Shown in pieces: positions 12,851 to 25,896 of a DNA stretch of 64,000 nucleotides (its first letter is position 1; every line of letters starts with the position of its first letter). Source of the DNA: Congeria kusceri (lineage: Eukaryota; Mollusca; Bivalvia; Myida; Dreissenidae); contig CM051034.1 in the NCBI GenBank assembly GCA_027627225.1, forward strand, positions 14,437,480 to 14,501,479, written 5' to 3'. A program made the translations under genes and the position numbers. The notes under the pieces are model-generated. The model saw only the letters and a program-made list of their open reading frames with translations, ran no database searches and was not told where the DNA came from.

Positions 12851-13288
12851 TCAAATATGCTTAATCGATATACCTTCTTTAATTAATGTGTACACCATCC
12901 ATCTCAAAAACTGATTTCTTTTTAAATCGAATTACGTCGTGCTAAAGCGTTGAAATGCATTTTCAAATGAAATTGAATTCCATTTTATTAAGTTGCCGTC
13001 TTTTTAAAGCACATTGCCAATAGCCATGTCAGTATGAATAAAATCACCGCAAATTGCAGCAAATTTTAGCATTATTTCCCAGACTGATTTTCACGGCTTT
13101 AACGTAATTTGTCTTTTTTCCTTGGATGTAAAATAACAGGAGACATTGTATCATTTGTTAGACGGAATGAGTTTCAACACTTAATACGTATATGTTTCTC
13201 TCACTCGCACAAGTCCCAATTGTCTTCACTTAAACGTAACTGTTTCATGAAATAGTTTCTGCAATATGTTACAAAATTGCAAATGAAA

Positions 13289-13560
13289 TGAGGCGCGTCG
13301 TGGGAAAACCGGACTAAATGCATGTGCGTATGTGCGTAAAGTGTCGTCCCGGATTAGCCTGTGCAGTCCGCACAGGCTAATCCAGGACGGCACTTTCCGC
13401 CTACAGTGGATTTATGTTTAGAAGAGACTTCATTGAAACAGAAAATACCATAAAAGATGAAAGTGCCGTCCCGGATTAGCCTGTGCGGACTGCACAGGCT
13501 GATCCGGGACGACACTTTATGCACATGCACTGAGTCCGGTTTTCCCACGACGTGCCTCAA
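13289..13560. mobile_element. family P palindromic MITE-like element, copy 2 (full length)
   Basis: TIRs start GAGGCGCGTCGTGGGAAAAC and end with the complement. Inside are two separate hairpins (GATTAGCCTGTGC/GCACAGGCTAATC) joined by a unique AT-rich spacer with TTCTAAACATAAATCCACTG in reverse. Flanks suggest a 4-bp AAAT target duplication. It interrupts module copy 1. No coding capacity. Confidence 0.85.
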
Positions 13561-13785
13561 ATGTATTCGAACTGGTAGTACAAAATTATTGCAAACTGCT
13601 TCATATTCTTCTATGGGACTGTTGTGTTACACCGCTAAAGTTTCTTGTATAGTGCGTATTGTTATATTCTTTTTTGTTCTTGTTTTGTACTCCTCGACCT
13701 GATTCCAGTTCATAACTGAAACACAAAACTAAGTTAACTAGTGTAAACCTACATTCATGCCAAGATAGGTACCCCTCCTGAAGAG

Positions 13786-14034
13786 CTCCACAAAGCTCCT
13801 TAGGGAAAACTTAAGCAAATTCCTTAAATTCATAAAATTCCTTAAGTCTCTGGCTGTTTCGTGTATAGGTCTTTTAACATCAAAATGTTGTAAAATTGTA
13901 AATATTGCTTATATGTTTAGTATTGCAGCTTTCTTTGTACAGAAATCATTTGATTTCACATAGAAAATGTGATCTGAAATTTCCACTTAAGTACAACTAA
14001 AGTTAAGATTTCCCTTAGGATATTTGTGAATACC
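13786..14034 (-). mobile_element. MITE, single-unit relative of the element at 1712-2424
   Basis: Inverted with respect to the copy at 1712. On this strand it starts GGTATTCACAAATATCCTAA, passes GAAATCAAATGATTT, then one AAAGAAAGCTGCAATACTAA unit, then AAAAGACCTATACACGAAAC, and ends in CCCTAAGGAGCTTTGTG. It shows the unexpanded state of the 27-bp array. Confidence 0.85.
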
Positions 14035-14219
14035 AACCCAGTGCACTAACATCCAGTGATAGAGAACCCTTCCTGGATCCAGATGGTTATCCGGAACTCC
14101 ACGAAAATCTAATAACTTGTTGGTTGGCCCTTTTTCAAATTGTCCAGCAACATGCAAATCCGTTAACAACTTTTGCAAACAGATGCTGAAGAATCAGTTA
14201 TAAACATATTAATATCTGG

Positions 14220-17200
14220 GATAATCCGTACAGTAACCGAGAATAATACATTCCTGATTACCTTTTATAATAAACGTGTGCCCGTTGAATGCATTCCTGG
14301 AAAAACAACAACATTGCTTTACTTTTTTATCAGCAAATAATTATAATAATAACATCAAATGGTGAGCATTAATTTACTGAAATCTGATCACTGTTATACA
14401 AATTTGCCTTAATTCATCCGGAGACGTTGGTGTTATTGTTGAACCGCATTAAAGAAGTCGTAACAACATAATGGAAATCAACGTATGTAGATCAGTATGG
14501 ATGTATGTTAATAGATATGTGCGCAAACGCTTATGTGGCATAAATCGTTTTCAACATTTTCTATGAGATTGAGTGGACTGAACCCTTGGGAGTGCTTTGT
14601 GCACAATTTCTTCGGTTTTTACTGGTTACATTGTTAATAAAAAGGACATTGTTCTCAATACTTTAATTTACAGGAATGGTTAGTTTGTGTTTTTCAACTA
14701 TCGATCTTGATCAGAAAAGCATTTTCGTATAAATAGTGATATGAGAATTGTAAACATATTGCTCCCATATTGGCTAAACCATTTCTTGGTTGGATATGTA
14801 GGTCACCAATGGTCGTGTCGTATTCATAAATAGTGCATAGTACTATCGGTATGTTAGTTAGCAGGTCAACGGCTAAATTGCAAAGGGATACCATGCAAGG
14901 TTATCTTATTGTTCAGATCAATGTGTGTGTACATTACATTATATGGTAGTTTTAGTATGACTTAGTACGAAGATCACTTACTGAAAATTACTTTTATACG
15001 GCATTGTCTCTGTAGAAAAGGACTGTTCCATTCCTAGACAGTTTCAATACATTTATAGTTAGAAATTGACAATAGTTTTCATTAGTTAACATTAACTAAA
15101 GTTAACATTAAGAACGTGATACATTTATAGTAAGTTATGGACGATTGTTATTAACTTTAAGAACGTGCTACATTTATAGTAAGGGATTTTCAGTAGTTTT
15201 TAACATTAAAGACGTGCTACATTTATAGTCAGGGATTGGCAATAGTTTGTAACTTTAAAGACGTGCTACATTTATAGAACGTGATTGACAATAGCTTTTA
15301 ACATTAAAGACGTGCTACATTTATAGAAAGTGATTGACAATAGCTTTTAACATTGAAGACGTGTTACATTTATAGTAAGCGATTGACAATAGCTTTTAAC
15401 ATTAAAGACGTGCTACATTTATAGTAAGTGATTGACAATAGCTTTTAAAATTAAAGACGTGCTACATTTATAGTAAGTGATTGTTAATAGCTTTTAACAT
15501 TACAGACGTGCTACATTTATAGTAAGTGATTGACAATAGCTTTTAACATTACAGACGCGCTACATTTATAGTAAGTGATTGTCGATAGCTTTTAACATTA
15601 AATGCGTGCTACATTTACAGTAAGTGATTGACAATAGCTTTTAACATTACAGACGTGCTACATTTGTAGTAAGTGATTGACAATAGCTTTTAACATTAAA
15701 GACGTGCTACATTTATAGTAAGTGATTGACAATAGCGTTTAACATTACAGACGTGCTACATTTATAGTAAGTGATTGTCGATAGCTTTTAACATTAAATA
15801 CGTGCTACATTTATTCTAAGTGATTGACAATAGCTTGTAACATTACAGACGTTCTACATTTATAGTAAGTGATTGACACTTGCTTTTAACATTACAAACG
15901 TGCTACATTTATAGTAAGTGATTGACAATAGCTTTTAACATTACAGACGTGCTACATGTATAGTAAGTGATTGACAATAGCTTTTAACATTAAATACGTG
16001 CTACATTTATAGTAAGTGATTGACAATAGCTTTTAACATTAAATACGTGCTACATTTATAGTAAGTGATTGACAATAGCTTTTAACATTACCGACGTGCT
16101 ACATTTATAGTAAGTGATTGTCAATAGCTTTTAACATTAAAAACGTGCTACATTTATAGTCAGTGATTGACAATAGCTTTTAACATTACAGACGTTCTAC
16201 ATTTATAGTAAGTGATTGACAATAGCTTTTAACATTACAGACGTGCTACATTTATAGTAAATGATTGACAATAGCTTTTAACATTAAAGACGTGCTACAT
16301 TGATAGTAAGTGATTGGCAATAGCTTTTAAAATTAAAGACGTGCTACATTTATAGTAAGTGATTGTTAATAGCTTTTAACATTACAGACGTGCTACATTT
16401 ATAGTAAGTGATTGACAATAGCTTTTAACATTACAGACGTGCTACATTTATAGTAAGTGATTGTCGATAGCTTTTAACATTAAATATGTACTACATTTAT
16501 AGTAAGTGATTGACAATAGCTTTTAACATTACAGACGTTCTACATTTATAGTAAGTGATTGACACTTGCTTTTAACATTACAGACGTGCTACATTTATAG
16601 TAAGTGATTGACAATAGCTTTTAACATTAAAGACGTGCTACATTTATAGTAAGTGATTGACACTTGCTTTTAACATTACAGACGTGCTACATTTATAGTA
16701 AGTGATTGACACTTGCTTTTAACATTACAGACGTGCTACATTTATAGTAAGTGATTGACAATAGCTTTTAATATTACAGACGTGCTACATGTATAGTAAG
16801 TGATTGACAATAGCTTTTAACATTAAATACGTGCTACATTTATAGTAAGTGATTGACAATAGCTTTTAACATTACAGACGTTCTACATTTATAGTAAGTG
16901 ATTGACACTTGCTTTTAACATTACAGACGTGCTACATTTATAGTAAGTGATTGACAATAGCTTTTAACATTAAATACGTGCTACATTTATAGTAAGTGAT
17001 TGACAATAGCTTTTAACATTACAGACGTTCTACATTTATAGTAAGTGATTGACACTTGCTTTTAACATTACAGACGTGCTACATTTATAGTAAGTGATTG
17101 ACAATAGCTTTTAACATTACAGACGTGCTACATTTATAGTAAGTGATTGACAATAGCTTTTAACATTAAATACGTGCTACATTTATAGTAAGTGATTGAC

Positions 17201-18190
17201 AATAGCTTTTAACATTAAATACGTGCTACATTTACAGTAAGTGATTGACAATAGCTTTTAACATTACAGACGTGCTACATTTATAGTAAGTGATTGACAA
17301 TAGCTTTTAACATTACAGACGTGCTACATTTATAGTAAGTGATTGACAATAGCTTTTAACATTACAGACGTGCTACATTTATAGTAAGTTATTGTCGATA
17401 GCTTTTAACATTAAATACGTGCTACATTTATAGTAAGTGATTGACAATAGCTTTTAATATTACAGACGAGCTACATTTATAGTAAGTGCTTGACAATAGC
17501 TTTTAACATTACAGACGTGCTACATTTATAGTAAGTGATTGACAATAGCTTTTAACATTACAGACGTGCTGCATTTATAGTAAGTGATTGACAATAGCTT
17601 TTAAAATAATTAAAGACGTGCAGGCATGTATTTCAGAAAAGAAGTATTGTTTTGTGCATGCCGTTTCACAGTACGTTAAGCAAATTGTCATCTAAATTGT
17701 ATTTTGGTGTGCGCTCAATACTTCGTAGATATGCATTGTTTTCTTTATTCTGCATCCGTCTAGAAAACGTATTTCTTTTTACATATATTGAATTGCGTCT
17801 AGTTTCAATTGTTAAAATGCATTTTGCAAATGCAATTCAGTTTACTCTAAAGAATGTCGTCCTGTAAAAGCACATTTGCCGTTTTCCGTGTCATTTCAAT
17901 AAAACCACCACAAACCATCGCAAAGTTTAGCACTTTTCCCCAAACTGATTTTCACTGCCTACGTAATTTATCTTTTGTCGCTGGATGTAAATAACTGCAG
18001 ACAATGTAACATTCGTTATGCATAATTGTTTTCAGCATTTTACTTGATAAGTATATGTTTTTCTAACTCAAACAACTTCTTCCAATTGTCTTCACTAAAG
18101 CGTATCTGCTCCTTGAAATATATCCCACACTATGTTGTAAAATTAAAATTCTTGAAAGTACCCCAGTTATTAAAAACAACAAAATATTCC
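14220..18190 (+). repeat. paralogous non-coding module, copy 2 (holds the 49-bp satellite)
   Basis: 14400-15050 matches 10570-11300 and 17620-18190 matches 11350-11400 plus 12880-13270. The satellite at 15100-17612 sits exactly between them, where copy 1 has one diverged unit. Short frames (for example 17652-17867, 18026-18277) are not shared between copies. Confidence 0.78.
15100..17612 (+). repeat. 49-bp satellite array, about 51 units, with partial 7-unit higher-order period
   Basis: Unit about GACGTGCTACATTTATAGTA + AGTGATTGACAATAGC + TTTTAACATTACA. Unit variants recur at fixed spacing. GACGTTCTAC occurs at 15848, 16191, 16534 and 16877, exactly 343 bp (7 units) apart. A block with AAAATTAAAG, GTTAATAGC and GTCGATAGC at 15443-15590 recurs 882 bp (18 units) later. 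The first few units are the most diverged. Confidence 0.97.
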
Positions 18191-19420
18191 TCTATACGGT
18201 TACTATTGACGTCGTGCATGCTAATCCGGTACATGGTAAAAATAAGCCTACCCCATATAAAAATTGTTGATTTGTAAAATTAATGTCACTAATAATGGTA
18301 AAGTACTATACATCGATTTGTTCGTAATTAAATGCGAATTAATGTCGTATAAATTGTATGTTCTTGTTGTTAATAGAATATCAAATACAACGTGAAAAAA
18401 GACAAGTCATAGAGAAAACGTCGTGTAACATGTAACCGATAGATGCACTATATTTCTTTTTGTACTCCGGCTATAATCGTTCCATGTAATATTTTTCACA
18501 TGAAAGCACTGCACGACATTACGGAAATTACGTCAATTTAAATACTGACCGGAAATATTTGAACGTTCAACCAGATTTCGGAATTGGCGGTAAAAAGATA
18601 ATTGATAAACATGTAAGATGGAAAAAAAATACAAGAAAAATAAACGAAAGCTAAAATGATAAGCACTTGTTATATACTATTCTTTATCCTATCGACATAC
18701 AAATTGAAATATAAAATAGTGTTTTGCTCTTTTCAATGTACAGTGAATTGATAGAATTTCTCGTAGTAGTTTGTATAAAAATCATTAAAACGCGTGTGGA
18801 TGAAAATTGTAACGTTTTACTAAAAAATAATAAATGCGCAAAATTGGTATATTGTAAAATATGTAAGTAGTTAAGCGAACTTCACATAAGTTGATTTCAA
18901 TAATAGTGTTTTTCGTTAGATTCGATTCGTAAAATATTAATCAGGTTCAACAAAAATAAATACTATTATTTTACAACAATCTGTGTGGAGGAAAATTGTA
19001 ACGCTTGGAATTTTGACGCTGTTTACGGACATATTTAGTGAGATCTGTATCTGTTATTGCATGTTTATTGTTCCCTTGGATCGGAAACTGTTAACTGGCG
19101 AGAAATAAAGATCATCTCTCGTCTAAGAATAACAATTCAACCTTTGCGAACACCATCTACTGACAGTTTGCGGGACAAATCATTGTCAGAAGAACCAGAA
19201 ATAAGCAGTGTTGTTTGTACATGAAATATACTTGCGATTAGGAATGTTGATGACGAGTCATACCCGTATTATGATTTGCAGGCCATATCAAGTGTTGTTT
19301 CGTTACGAAAGCCGCACCATGATAAATAGGTGCTGAATTTCAAACTGGTAATGAAGTGATTCATGGGTATTATTTCCGGGCAACGGATGGGACATTTTTT
19401 AACCAAGACTTGGTTAAGAG
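18191..19420. other. no feature recognised
   Basis: AT-rich DNA after module copy 2. No repeats above background and no coding signal. Confidence 0.4.
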
Positions 19421-19422
19421 AT

Positions 19423-19739
19423 GCGGATCCGTGGTCTAGTGGTAACGCACTGGATTCACAACTCAGGGGTCGCAGGTTCGAGCCCCCGCTACGCCCTAAC
19501 CAACTAACTCGTCTTTCGCATGAGACGTTAAACCGAGGTGCAGTGTACTAGGTGCTTCACACCGGGCACTAAAAGACCCATGGTCGTCTCTGGAACGGGG
19601 CGTCTCCTGTATGTTGCACTATCGCTCGTAACCCAACTAACAAGTCTCCTGGGGGCGATGGCCATATGGGAGAGAATCCCTGTGCACTCGATAAAAATGT
19701 ACCACACGCAAGAGATATAAGGCCACAGTCCGTAGCGTA

Positions 19740-19775
<36 letters not shown>
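19423..19775 (+). mobile_element. tRNA-derived SINE with (TA)n tail
   Basis: The tRNA-like head (19423-19496) has an A box (TGGTCTAGTGGT), an anticodon-like loop TTCACAA (CAC, Val-like) and a B box GGTTCGAGCCC. The acceptor stem does not pair, so it is not a functional tRNA. A conserved-looking body follows (GACGTTAAACCGAGGTGC, AAAAGACCCATGG), then TA repeats at 19741-19775. Core-domain SINEs of invertebrates have this layout; the exact family needs a library comparison. Confidence 0.75.
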
Positions 19776-19778
<3 letters not shown>

Positions 19779-21560
19779 ATGAAATAGAGTTATTGAACAA
19801 TGGACTTGAATTGACAAATTCCTTGCATATGCGCATTCTTAAATCGCTGTAGATACGTGTTTGTACTGTATAATTATTTGAAGCATTTATTAAAATAATA
19901 ATTGTCAAACGTTGTTAATTACATGATATAACTCAAAACATGAGCGGTTATTTGAATTTATTAAAAGGGCATTTATAGAACAATATAAAATGCAATGAAT
20001 ACAAACTTAGCAAAACTGTGCCAAAATTAACACATTATTTGATAACATGACTACACGTATGTTAATTCAACTTAATTCTAACTTGAACAATTATTAAATT
20101 GTCATTTAAAATAAAACATGCCGGTTAAGTATAAATAAAAACGAGCGCCTTGACTGAGCGTCAAAAATCGATGCTATTTGACAGATTTTGACGTTACGTC
20201 TATGTTCCGGGCTAGCTTGCGCGACGTCAGTGTGTTTCTTTTATATTGTTATATATCAGATTGTGTTCAACTTTTTGTACTGGAAACCCTTATTCCTAAA
20301 ATTCATCACTGAAACATACGTAAAATATTATGATGAACTCCAGCTACATTTGTAGCAGAGAAACTACTATTCAACAACTCGTTGCCTTTTCTTTATTTAA
20401 AAGGACAGTTTAACAGATTTTGGCCGTGAAAGATACATTGCTTTTGCAAAGTTAAACTTTTGACGAATATCTGTTATTTTTCGAGATATTTGCTTCGTGG
20501 TAGACATACCCTATTTTTTTACTTTAAAAGGGATAACAAATGTCAAAATAATTATATTTTGAGACCAAAACAGCAAGTCATAAAAAATATTGATAGGTTC
20601 TACCATTTGTTGTTTTAAAATTCCAGTTTTAGAGAAATGTTTTTCCAACCCAAAACTGTAAAACCGTCCCTTGAAAGACGATTTCGGTTGTTTTTTCTGC
20701 GCATCTTTTCGCGCATCAGTGGAGTTGATTTAAATCATAGTTGAAGTGTTTTGACAGATAATAATATTTATTAAATATTGTGTACACTGTAATTACCAAC
20801 TTGAATCAAATATATTCATAATAATTGCCATGATTATAGTAGGAGTGTCTTGTGACTCGATTTTATTTGCGAAAGTTTGATAATACACTTACAACGAAAG
20901 TAGGAACACGCTGACTGAACATGGGACTGTGCACATGCTTTCGATTATTGTTAAAGTTTTTTGGCTGTAATAAATGTTTTGTACATAGTCATAATCAACT
21001 GATGTTACTAAGATAATTATATATAATATATATTATCTACTTTCTTTTATACGTGTATTGTTATAAATTATGACTGTCATTCCATCGTGTTTCTTTTACA
21101 GAAAAATGTCAAATACGCACATTTAAACTACATGTTCTTTCTCGAAAACAAGCACGGTTTTCTTTTTTGCAGTTTGTTAAGAATATAATTATGTAATAAA
21201 TATCGAAAATTCAGGAATTTACACGGAACAGATTTTTTTCTATAGTCCAAACCAAACTTGTATATGATTACAAAATGTAGAATTTTTTCGTTAAAAAAGG
21301 ATGAAAAAGAATTTTTTGCAAATATAATATTATTTTTTCACTATGTAGCGGATTGCTTTCTTACAATTACCCATTTCAACCAATAGGATGTCGTTATTTT
21401 TTACCAATCAATGGTCAATACTATTTTTTGCTAAAACAAAAACAGCATCAAAATTTCCTAAAATGCATTCACGGGCAGGTAATTTACATGCATTTTCCAA
21501 ACAATCTAATTTTTATGGTTTCATCGTATTAAGCATTGAACGATCTGAAAAATATGTAAA
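19776..21560. other. no gene recognised
   Basis: AT-rich sequence without tandem arrays. A TATATAATATATATTAT palindrome lies at 21020-21040. No coding signal was seen. Confidence 0.4.
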
Positions 21561-21569
21561 AATGAAAAA

Positions 21570-21640
21570 ATTTCACACGGCCTGTACCCTGATAATCCCA
21601 ACGCAGTGCAGCGACCCTAACGCAGTGCCAATATAGCGGA
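21570..21640 (-). repeat. inverted, low-copy relative of the 19-bp repeat at 27379
   Basis: Contains CGGCCTGTACCCTGATAATC then AACGCAGTGCAGCGACCCTAA and one more partial unit. The same flank (CAGGGTACAGGCCGTG) adjoins the array at 27379-27505 in the opposite orientation. Confidence 0.7.
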
Positions 21641-21751
21641 TGAAACAACGGTTCTGCTGTGTTTTATGCATAGTTTCATTATGTACATGTATGTTCTGGT
21701 CGTAATAGCTGTCGCAATTGATCAAGTGAGTATTTATTTCAATAGATCTTA

Positions 21752-24700
21752 GGCCATTCTGTTTTTATATTTTGTTAAGCGTCAACCTCATTTTATAAAA
21801 CCTAGCTACCTATTCACAAGAAACACACAAACTCGTTTCGAAAAAACAAACCAATTTTCTTGATCTTGATAATAGAAAACTCCGAAAATAAAATACTGTT
21901 TGTTTCCCCTCCCGCGACCCATGCTAATAAAGGGTGGGTCGGTAGGTCGGAAAAATATTTTATTTTTTTTATACACAATAAGTCATTTTCATTAATGTTT
22001 TCCTTATGTTCGAAATGTTACGTTATAGTAGAAATTCTTAATATTTTCGTTGTAGTAGATTAATAACGTTCTGCTTATTTACGTAATACTATATTTTAAT
22101 TACCTTAAAATAATTTATCAAAATTGAACAATAATAACATACGTTAAAAACAAGAGCGTTAATAATAAAAACCTGTTAAAACTAAGGAGTAATAGCGTGA
22201 CGTTGCAATTTGCCGGGCATCCAAAACAGAACGCTGTTAGCAACAGCCATAGCAACGTTGACTGTCAAACTGCGGCTAGCAGTTTGTAGCTGAAAAGCGT
22301 GTTACACGCTTAGCACGTGGATAGTGCTTAAAAGCATCAATCTGTAATATTGTATCTGAATAACGCAAATGCTATAGCATAAACGAATTAGCATTCTATG
22401 GAAATAAACAAATAGGACTTTGTTCATTAATAAAAAGAAAGCAACAGAACATCTTCGATAAATTAAAATAAAAAGAAAAGGTGCTGAAGTTTATTTACTT
22501 TCATTTTTGACAAATACTTTAGTTCCGCTAACTTTCATTCAAATGTTGCCGCAGCCAAAGTTTTTGCATAATTACAATCCGTGTGCAGTGATGAGTTTGA
22601 ATAACACTTTCGTTAATTATTACTAGATCTAGTAATTGTTTGTTTTAACAAAATAAGACGTTTGACGCGATCAGTTTGTCGAGGTACATGACGTCGTTAT
22701 TCATATTCTTAGCAAACGGTTCCTCTCACCAAAATTCACCAAAATTATGGTATTTATTTATAATTATTTATTTTAATTTGTTGTAATTTATTACAAACGC
22801 GGCTGTTAAAAACACGCATATCTACAACAAAACACATACCTAACGCAAATGTGTTACAAATGACTTTCTAACGACGACGCTCATTTGCATGTTTAAAATT
22901 TTATGTGTTCTCATTGGCTGACTGTTTGGCCTTTGTTAAAGACGTTCACAACAAAAAGAAATAATTGGGTTAATTTCTCCTTTTGTTTCATTTTTTCTTT
23001 ATTGTATATAGGTTACAATATACTAATTTCATCTCTAGTGTCCATTCAAAATAAATATAAAGCATATATAATAATCACAAACACTATGCAATGTATTTCC
23101 AAACAAATTTAGTTCAGAAATGATCCATTAAATATCTTCATTCTATTGATAGTTTGTTTATTTATGTTAAAACGAAACAGGAAAAAGGCTACACAGGTAT
23201 CCTATATGAAATCCAATATTTCCCAAACAAGTTCGGTGAGCCATTCTTTTTATTAATGTCTTGGTGTAAGTATAAATTGGTACATGTCTGTGCGAAATTT
23301 TAAGAAAATCTGTCGTTTGGAACAAAATATGCATTTTATAAAAATGAAGTTTGAGAAAGCATTATCAGTTCCCATTTGACACGCGTAAATGTCCAGTCAA
23401 ATTTATTATTTAAGCAGTAAATGTAGGTAAAACGTTTTTATTATCAACATACACATGTATATTGCCAAAAAAGCATGTACAAACATATAAGTTGAAAGAA
23501 CCATAACCTTGTTTGAAAAATAACTATCCTATATACTGAAAACATTGATAAAACTCCAAACTGAACAAGGGGCTTCGACAGATACCGTATTCAAAACCCA
23601 ATAATTGAAGACTATTTTAGTTTCAGTATACAATGACACGTGTATGTGGGATCTTTTAACAAAATATGTCGTTTGGAACAAAATATATTCGTATATTTGA
23701 TAAATTATTGATGCTTTGATAGGCAAATTTAATGCAAAATTCATCTCGTTACGTGTCCATTACAAGTCATCTGTTAAATGATAACTGTAGATAAAGCGCG
23801 TTTTATCATTAAAAGCACTTTTATATTACCGAACGAAACATTTAAAAAAAAAATCTCCATCTTTGTTTGAATATAAACGCTTGATATAATTCAACATTCT
23901 AAGTAACACAAACTGAAAAAAGGCTTCGACAGGTACCGTAATCAAAATTCAATATTTCCGGAAAAAGGCCCGTGACCCCTATTTTTTAAGACTGTTTTAG
24001 TTTTCGGATACATTGATGCATGTTTGTGCCAAGTTTTAAGAAAATCTGTCGTTGCAAAAAAATTGTCGTTGCAAGGAAATTGTTGCGAATGTCTTTAAGC
24101 TGACTCCTCCTGCGTCAAGATTTTATCGATAATGGCCACTTGGTGCATAAAGGCGAGTTTGTTGATTGCCGGTGGGCGTTCTTTGTCTTAAAAACATGCA
24201 TATGCGAGCGGAAATGGTTGCGCCATAGAATTTGACACTGAATGTTATGGCGTCCTTTTCGTAAAAGCATGCGTCAAAATACGCCGAATTACGCGTTACC
24301 GAGAACTGTCCGTTTAAAGTCATTTTATAAGCGTCTTTTGAAAGTAAGATTTGTACACTCTATTGGATTCTTTTTCAGGATTCGCACCCCGCATTTTCAC
24401 AAACAAATAAAATAAAATATTGTTTTCTTTGGTCTATAATTTTTTTTGGGTCGCGGCGATTTTGCTGGGTCGGTCGCGGGAGGGGAAACAAACAATATTT
24501 TATTTTAGGCCAAATGGAATAGTTTTGATGCTTTAATAGCAGAAACAGCATATAAAACATATTTAAAACTACTGACTAGTTTAAAGACTATCAATTAATG
24601 GAATATTGAAATATAACACACAACTTTTCAACGGTTGAGTTTACAGAAATTAAGCATAATAACAAAACATAAATACACATAGTTTTATAATTATAAGAGT

Positions 24701-25893
24701 ACATGTATGTTATACAAAAAGGTATAGATTATCAGCAAGTATTGTCAATATGAGGCACTTCGTCAATATTATAATAAATTAATTTCAGAGGCACTTTCTG
24801 AGATCTAAGTTCATAAATTCACATGAGCATTTTTTCAAAGATGAACCCATCCAATTTCTAGTTTGTATACGTTTTCACGTTGTATTTATGTGTGTGCCTG
24901 GTGGCATCGTTTTGCAAGCGTTGTATGTTGCGTTCAAATAAACCTGCAGTGATTATGATTAGTCCTTTCAAGGCTCCTTGCCAACTTTAACTGCTACACC
25001 AGGAAAGAAGAAAGTATTGCTTGCCAGATGCCATTCAATCCTGTGGAATTGTTCACTATGAACTTCCTTTATATTAAAGGTCAAATGTTAGCTATTTGGT
25101 CTTTCTTTACCTCAAGGTGAGTAACTTTCTGTGCAGCCATGCGGCGACTTTTCTGTGGAACGTCCTCTCCATTGTCGGTGAAACCATGCATAGGGTTTGT
25201 GCTAACATTATTGTCCATCTAATCCCTTGACTAAAAAAAAGTGGTGTCCAAGGAGAGTGTACTATAGCCTTTTTGTAGGTTTTAAAGGCATGACTCAAAC
25301 GATGTCATACAGTACTTTCATTCTCAGTGATACGCCACTGCTTAGGGGCTCGTTGAGTAGCAACTGAGATACTGATTGACCGGGTGGTTTATGTGTCAAA
25401 GAACGATTCCAAGATTAAACAGCTACTTGACAATAACCGTCTCGTCGTTCTCAGACTGAGAAAAGTTCCTTTCCGAACATGTATGGTATTATTGCCGTAT
25501 ATACTGATTTTCGAGGCTTGAATTTGCGTGGGTGATTTGTTAATGCCACTGCCACCACGCCAGTAAGGAAGGAAAGCTGCGGTGAACGTTGTAAAATGTG
25601 TTTTATTGACAAAACTGTACCATCGCAATGTTGGAAGAAAGGGCGACAACTATTGTATACACAGGGTTAAACAATACCAATAGTATTGGCACTATCTGTT
25701 GTCTATTAAAATGGCAAAACGGAAAAGCAAGAAAAAGCACAATCATGGTGGTAGCAAATGTAAATATCAATCAGTGACTAGACACTCGTTCTTTAGCGCT
25801 TTTAACTCTTATCAAAATGTTGTTTTTTCGGCTGACGGAGCTCATAACCTACGCGCACGCGGACGCTTAACAAAATAATAAAACAGAATGGCC
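21752..25893. mobile_element. 4.14-kb PIF/Harbinger-like TIR element, no transposase visible
   Basis: The left end GGCCATTCTGTTTTTATATT (continuing TTGTTAAGCGTC) is mirrored at 25861-25893 with about 2 differences over 33 bp. TTA flanks both sides (21749-21751, 25894-25896), the TWA duplication typical of PIF/Harbinger. A second inverted pair lies inside (GTTTCCCCTCCCGCGACC at about 21902, its complement at about 24475-24492). No long frame resembles a transposase; a 55-residue Lys-rich frame at 25711-25878 overlaps the right TIR. It could also be two solo ends flanking unrelated DNA. Confidence 0.65.
23175..24065 (+). repeat. three diverged tandem copies, ~370-bp period
   Basis: Copies start near 23175, 23550 and 23905. 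Shared blocks are GGCTTCGACAGRTACCGTA, ATTTTAAGAAAATCTGTCGTT and TGTCGTTTGGAACAAAATAT. Non-coding. Inside the 4.14-kb TIR element. Confidence 0.75.
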
Positions 25894-25896
25894 TTA

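Larger units (their letters stand above)
10040..13640 (+). repeat. paralogous non-coding module, copy 1 (interrupted by three insertions)
   Basis: Blocks shared with copy 2 include ACGTTGGTGTTATTGTTGA (10612/14425 region), GTCGTAACAACATAATGGAA and GACTGATTTTCACGGC. The order is the same in all copies. Copy 1 is interrupted by a Harbinger-like MITE (10201-10540), hAT-like MITEs (11426-12850) and a family P element (13289-13560). It holds a single diverged form of the 49-bp satellite unit at about 11300-11350. At 10739-10800 a ~20-bp TTTGGCAGGAACCTTTTAC is triplicated. Function unknown. Confidence 0.75.

Noticed and set aside
13289..13560. Regular palindromic repeats that resemble CRISPR repeats
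   Set aside because: Only two hairpins per element, no spacer series, TIR structure, dispersed copies and a eukaryotic context.
19423..19496. Possible tRNA-Val gene
   Set aside because: The acceptor stem does not pair and the sequence continues into a SINE body with a (TA)n tail.
25711..25878. 55-residue Lys-rich frame overlapping the right TIR of the 4.14-kb element
   Set aside because: Short, not recognisable, and its end is part of the TIR; could be a chance frame.
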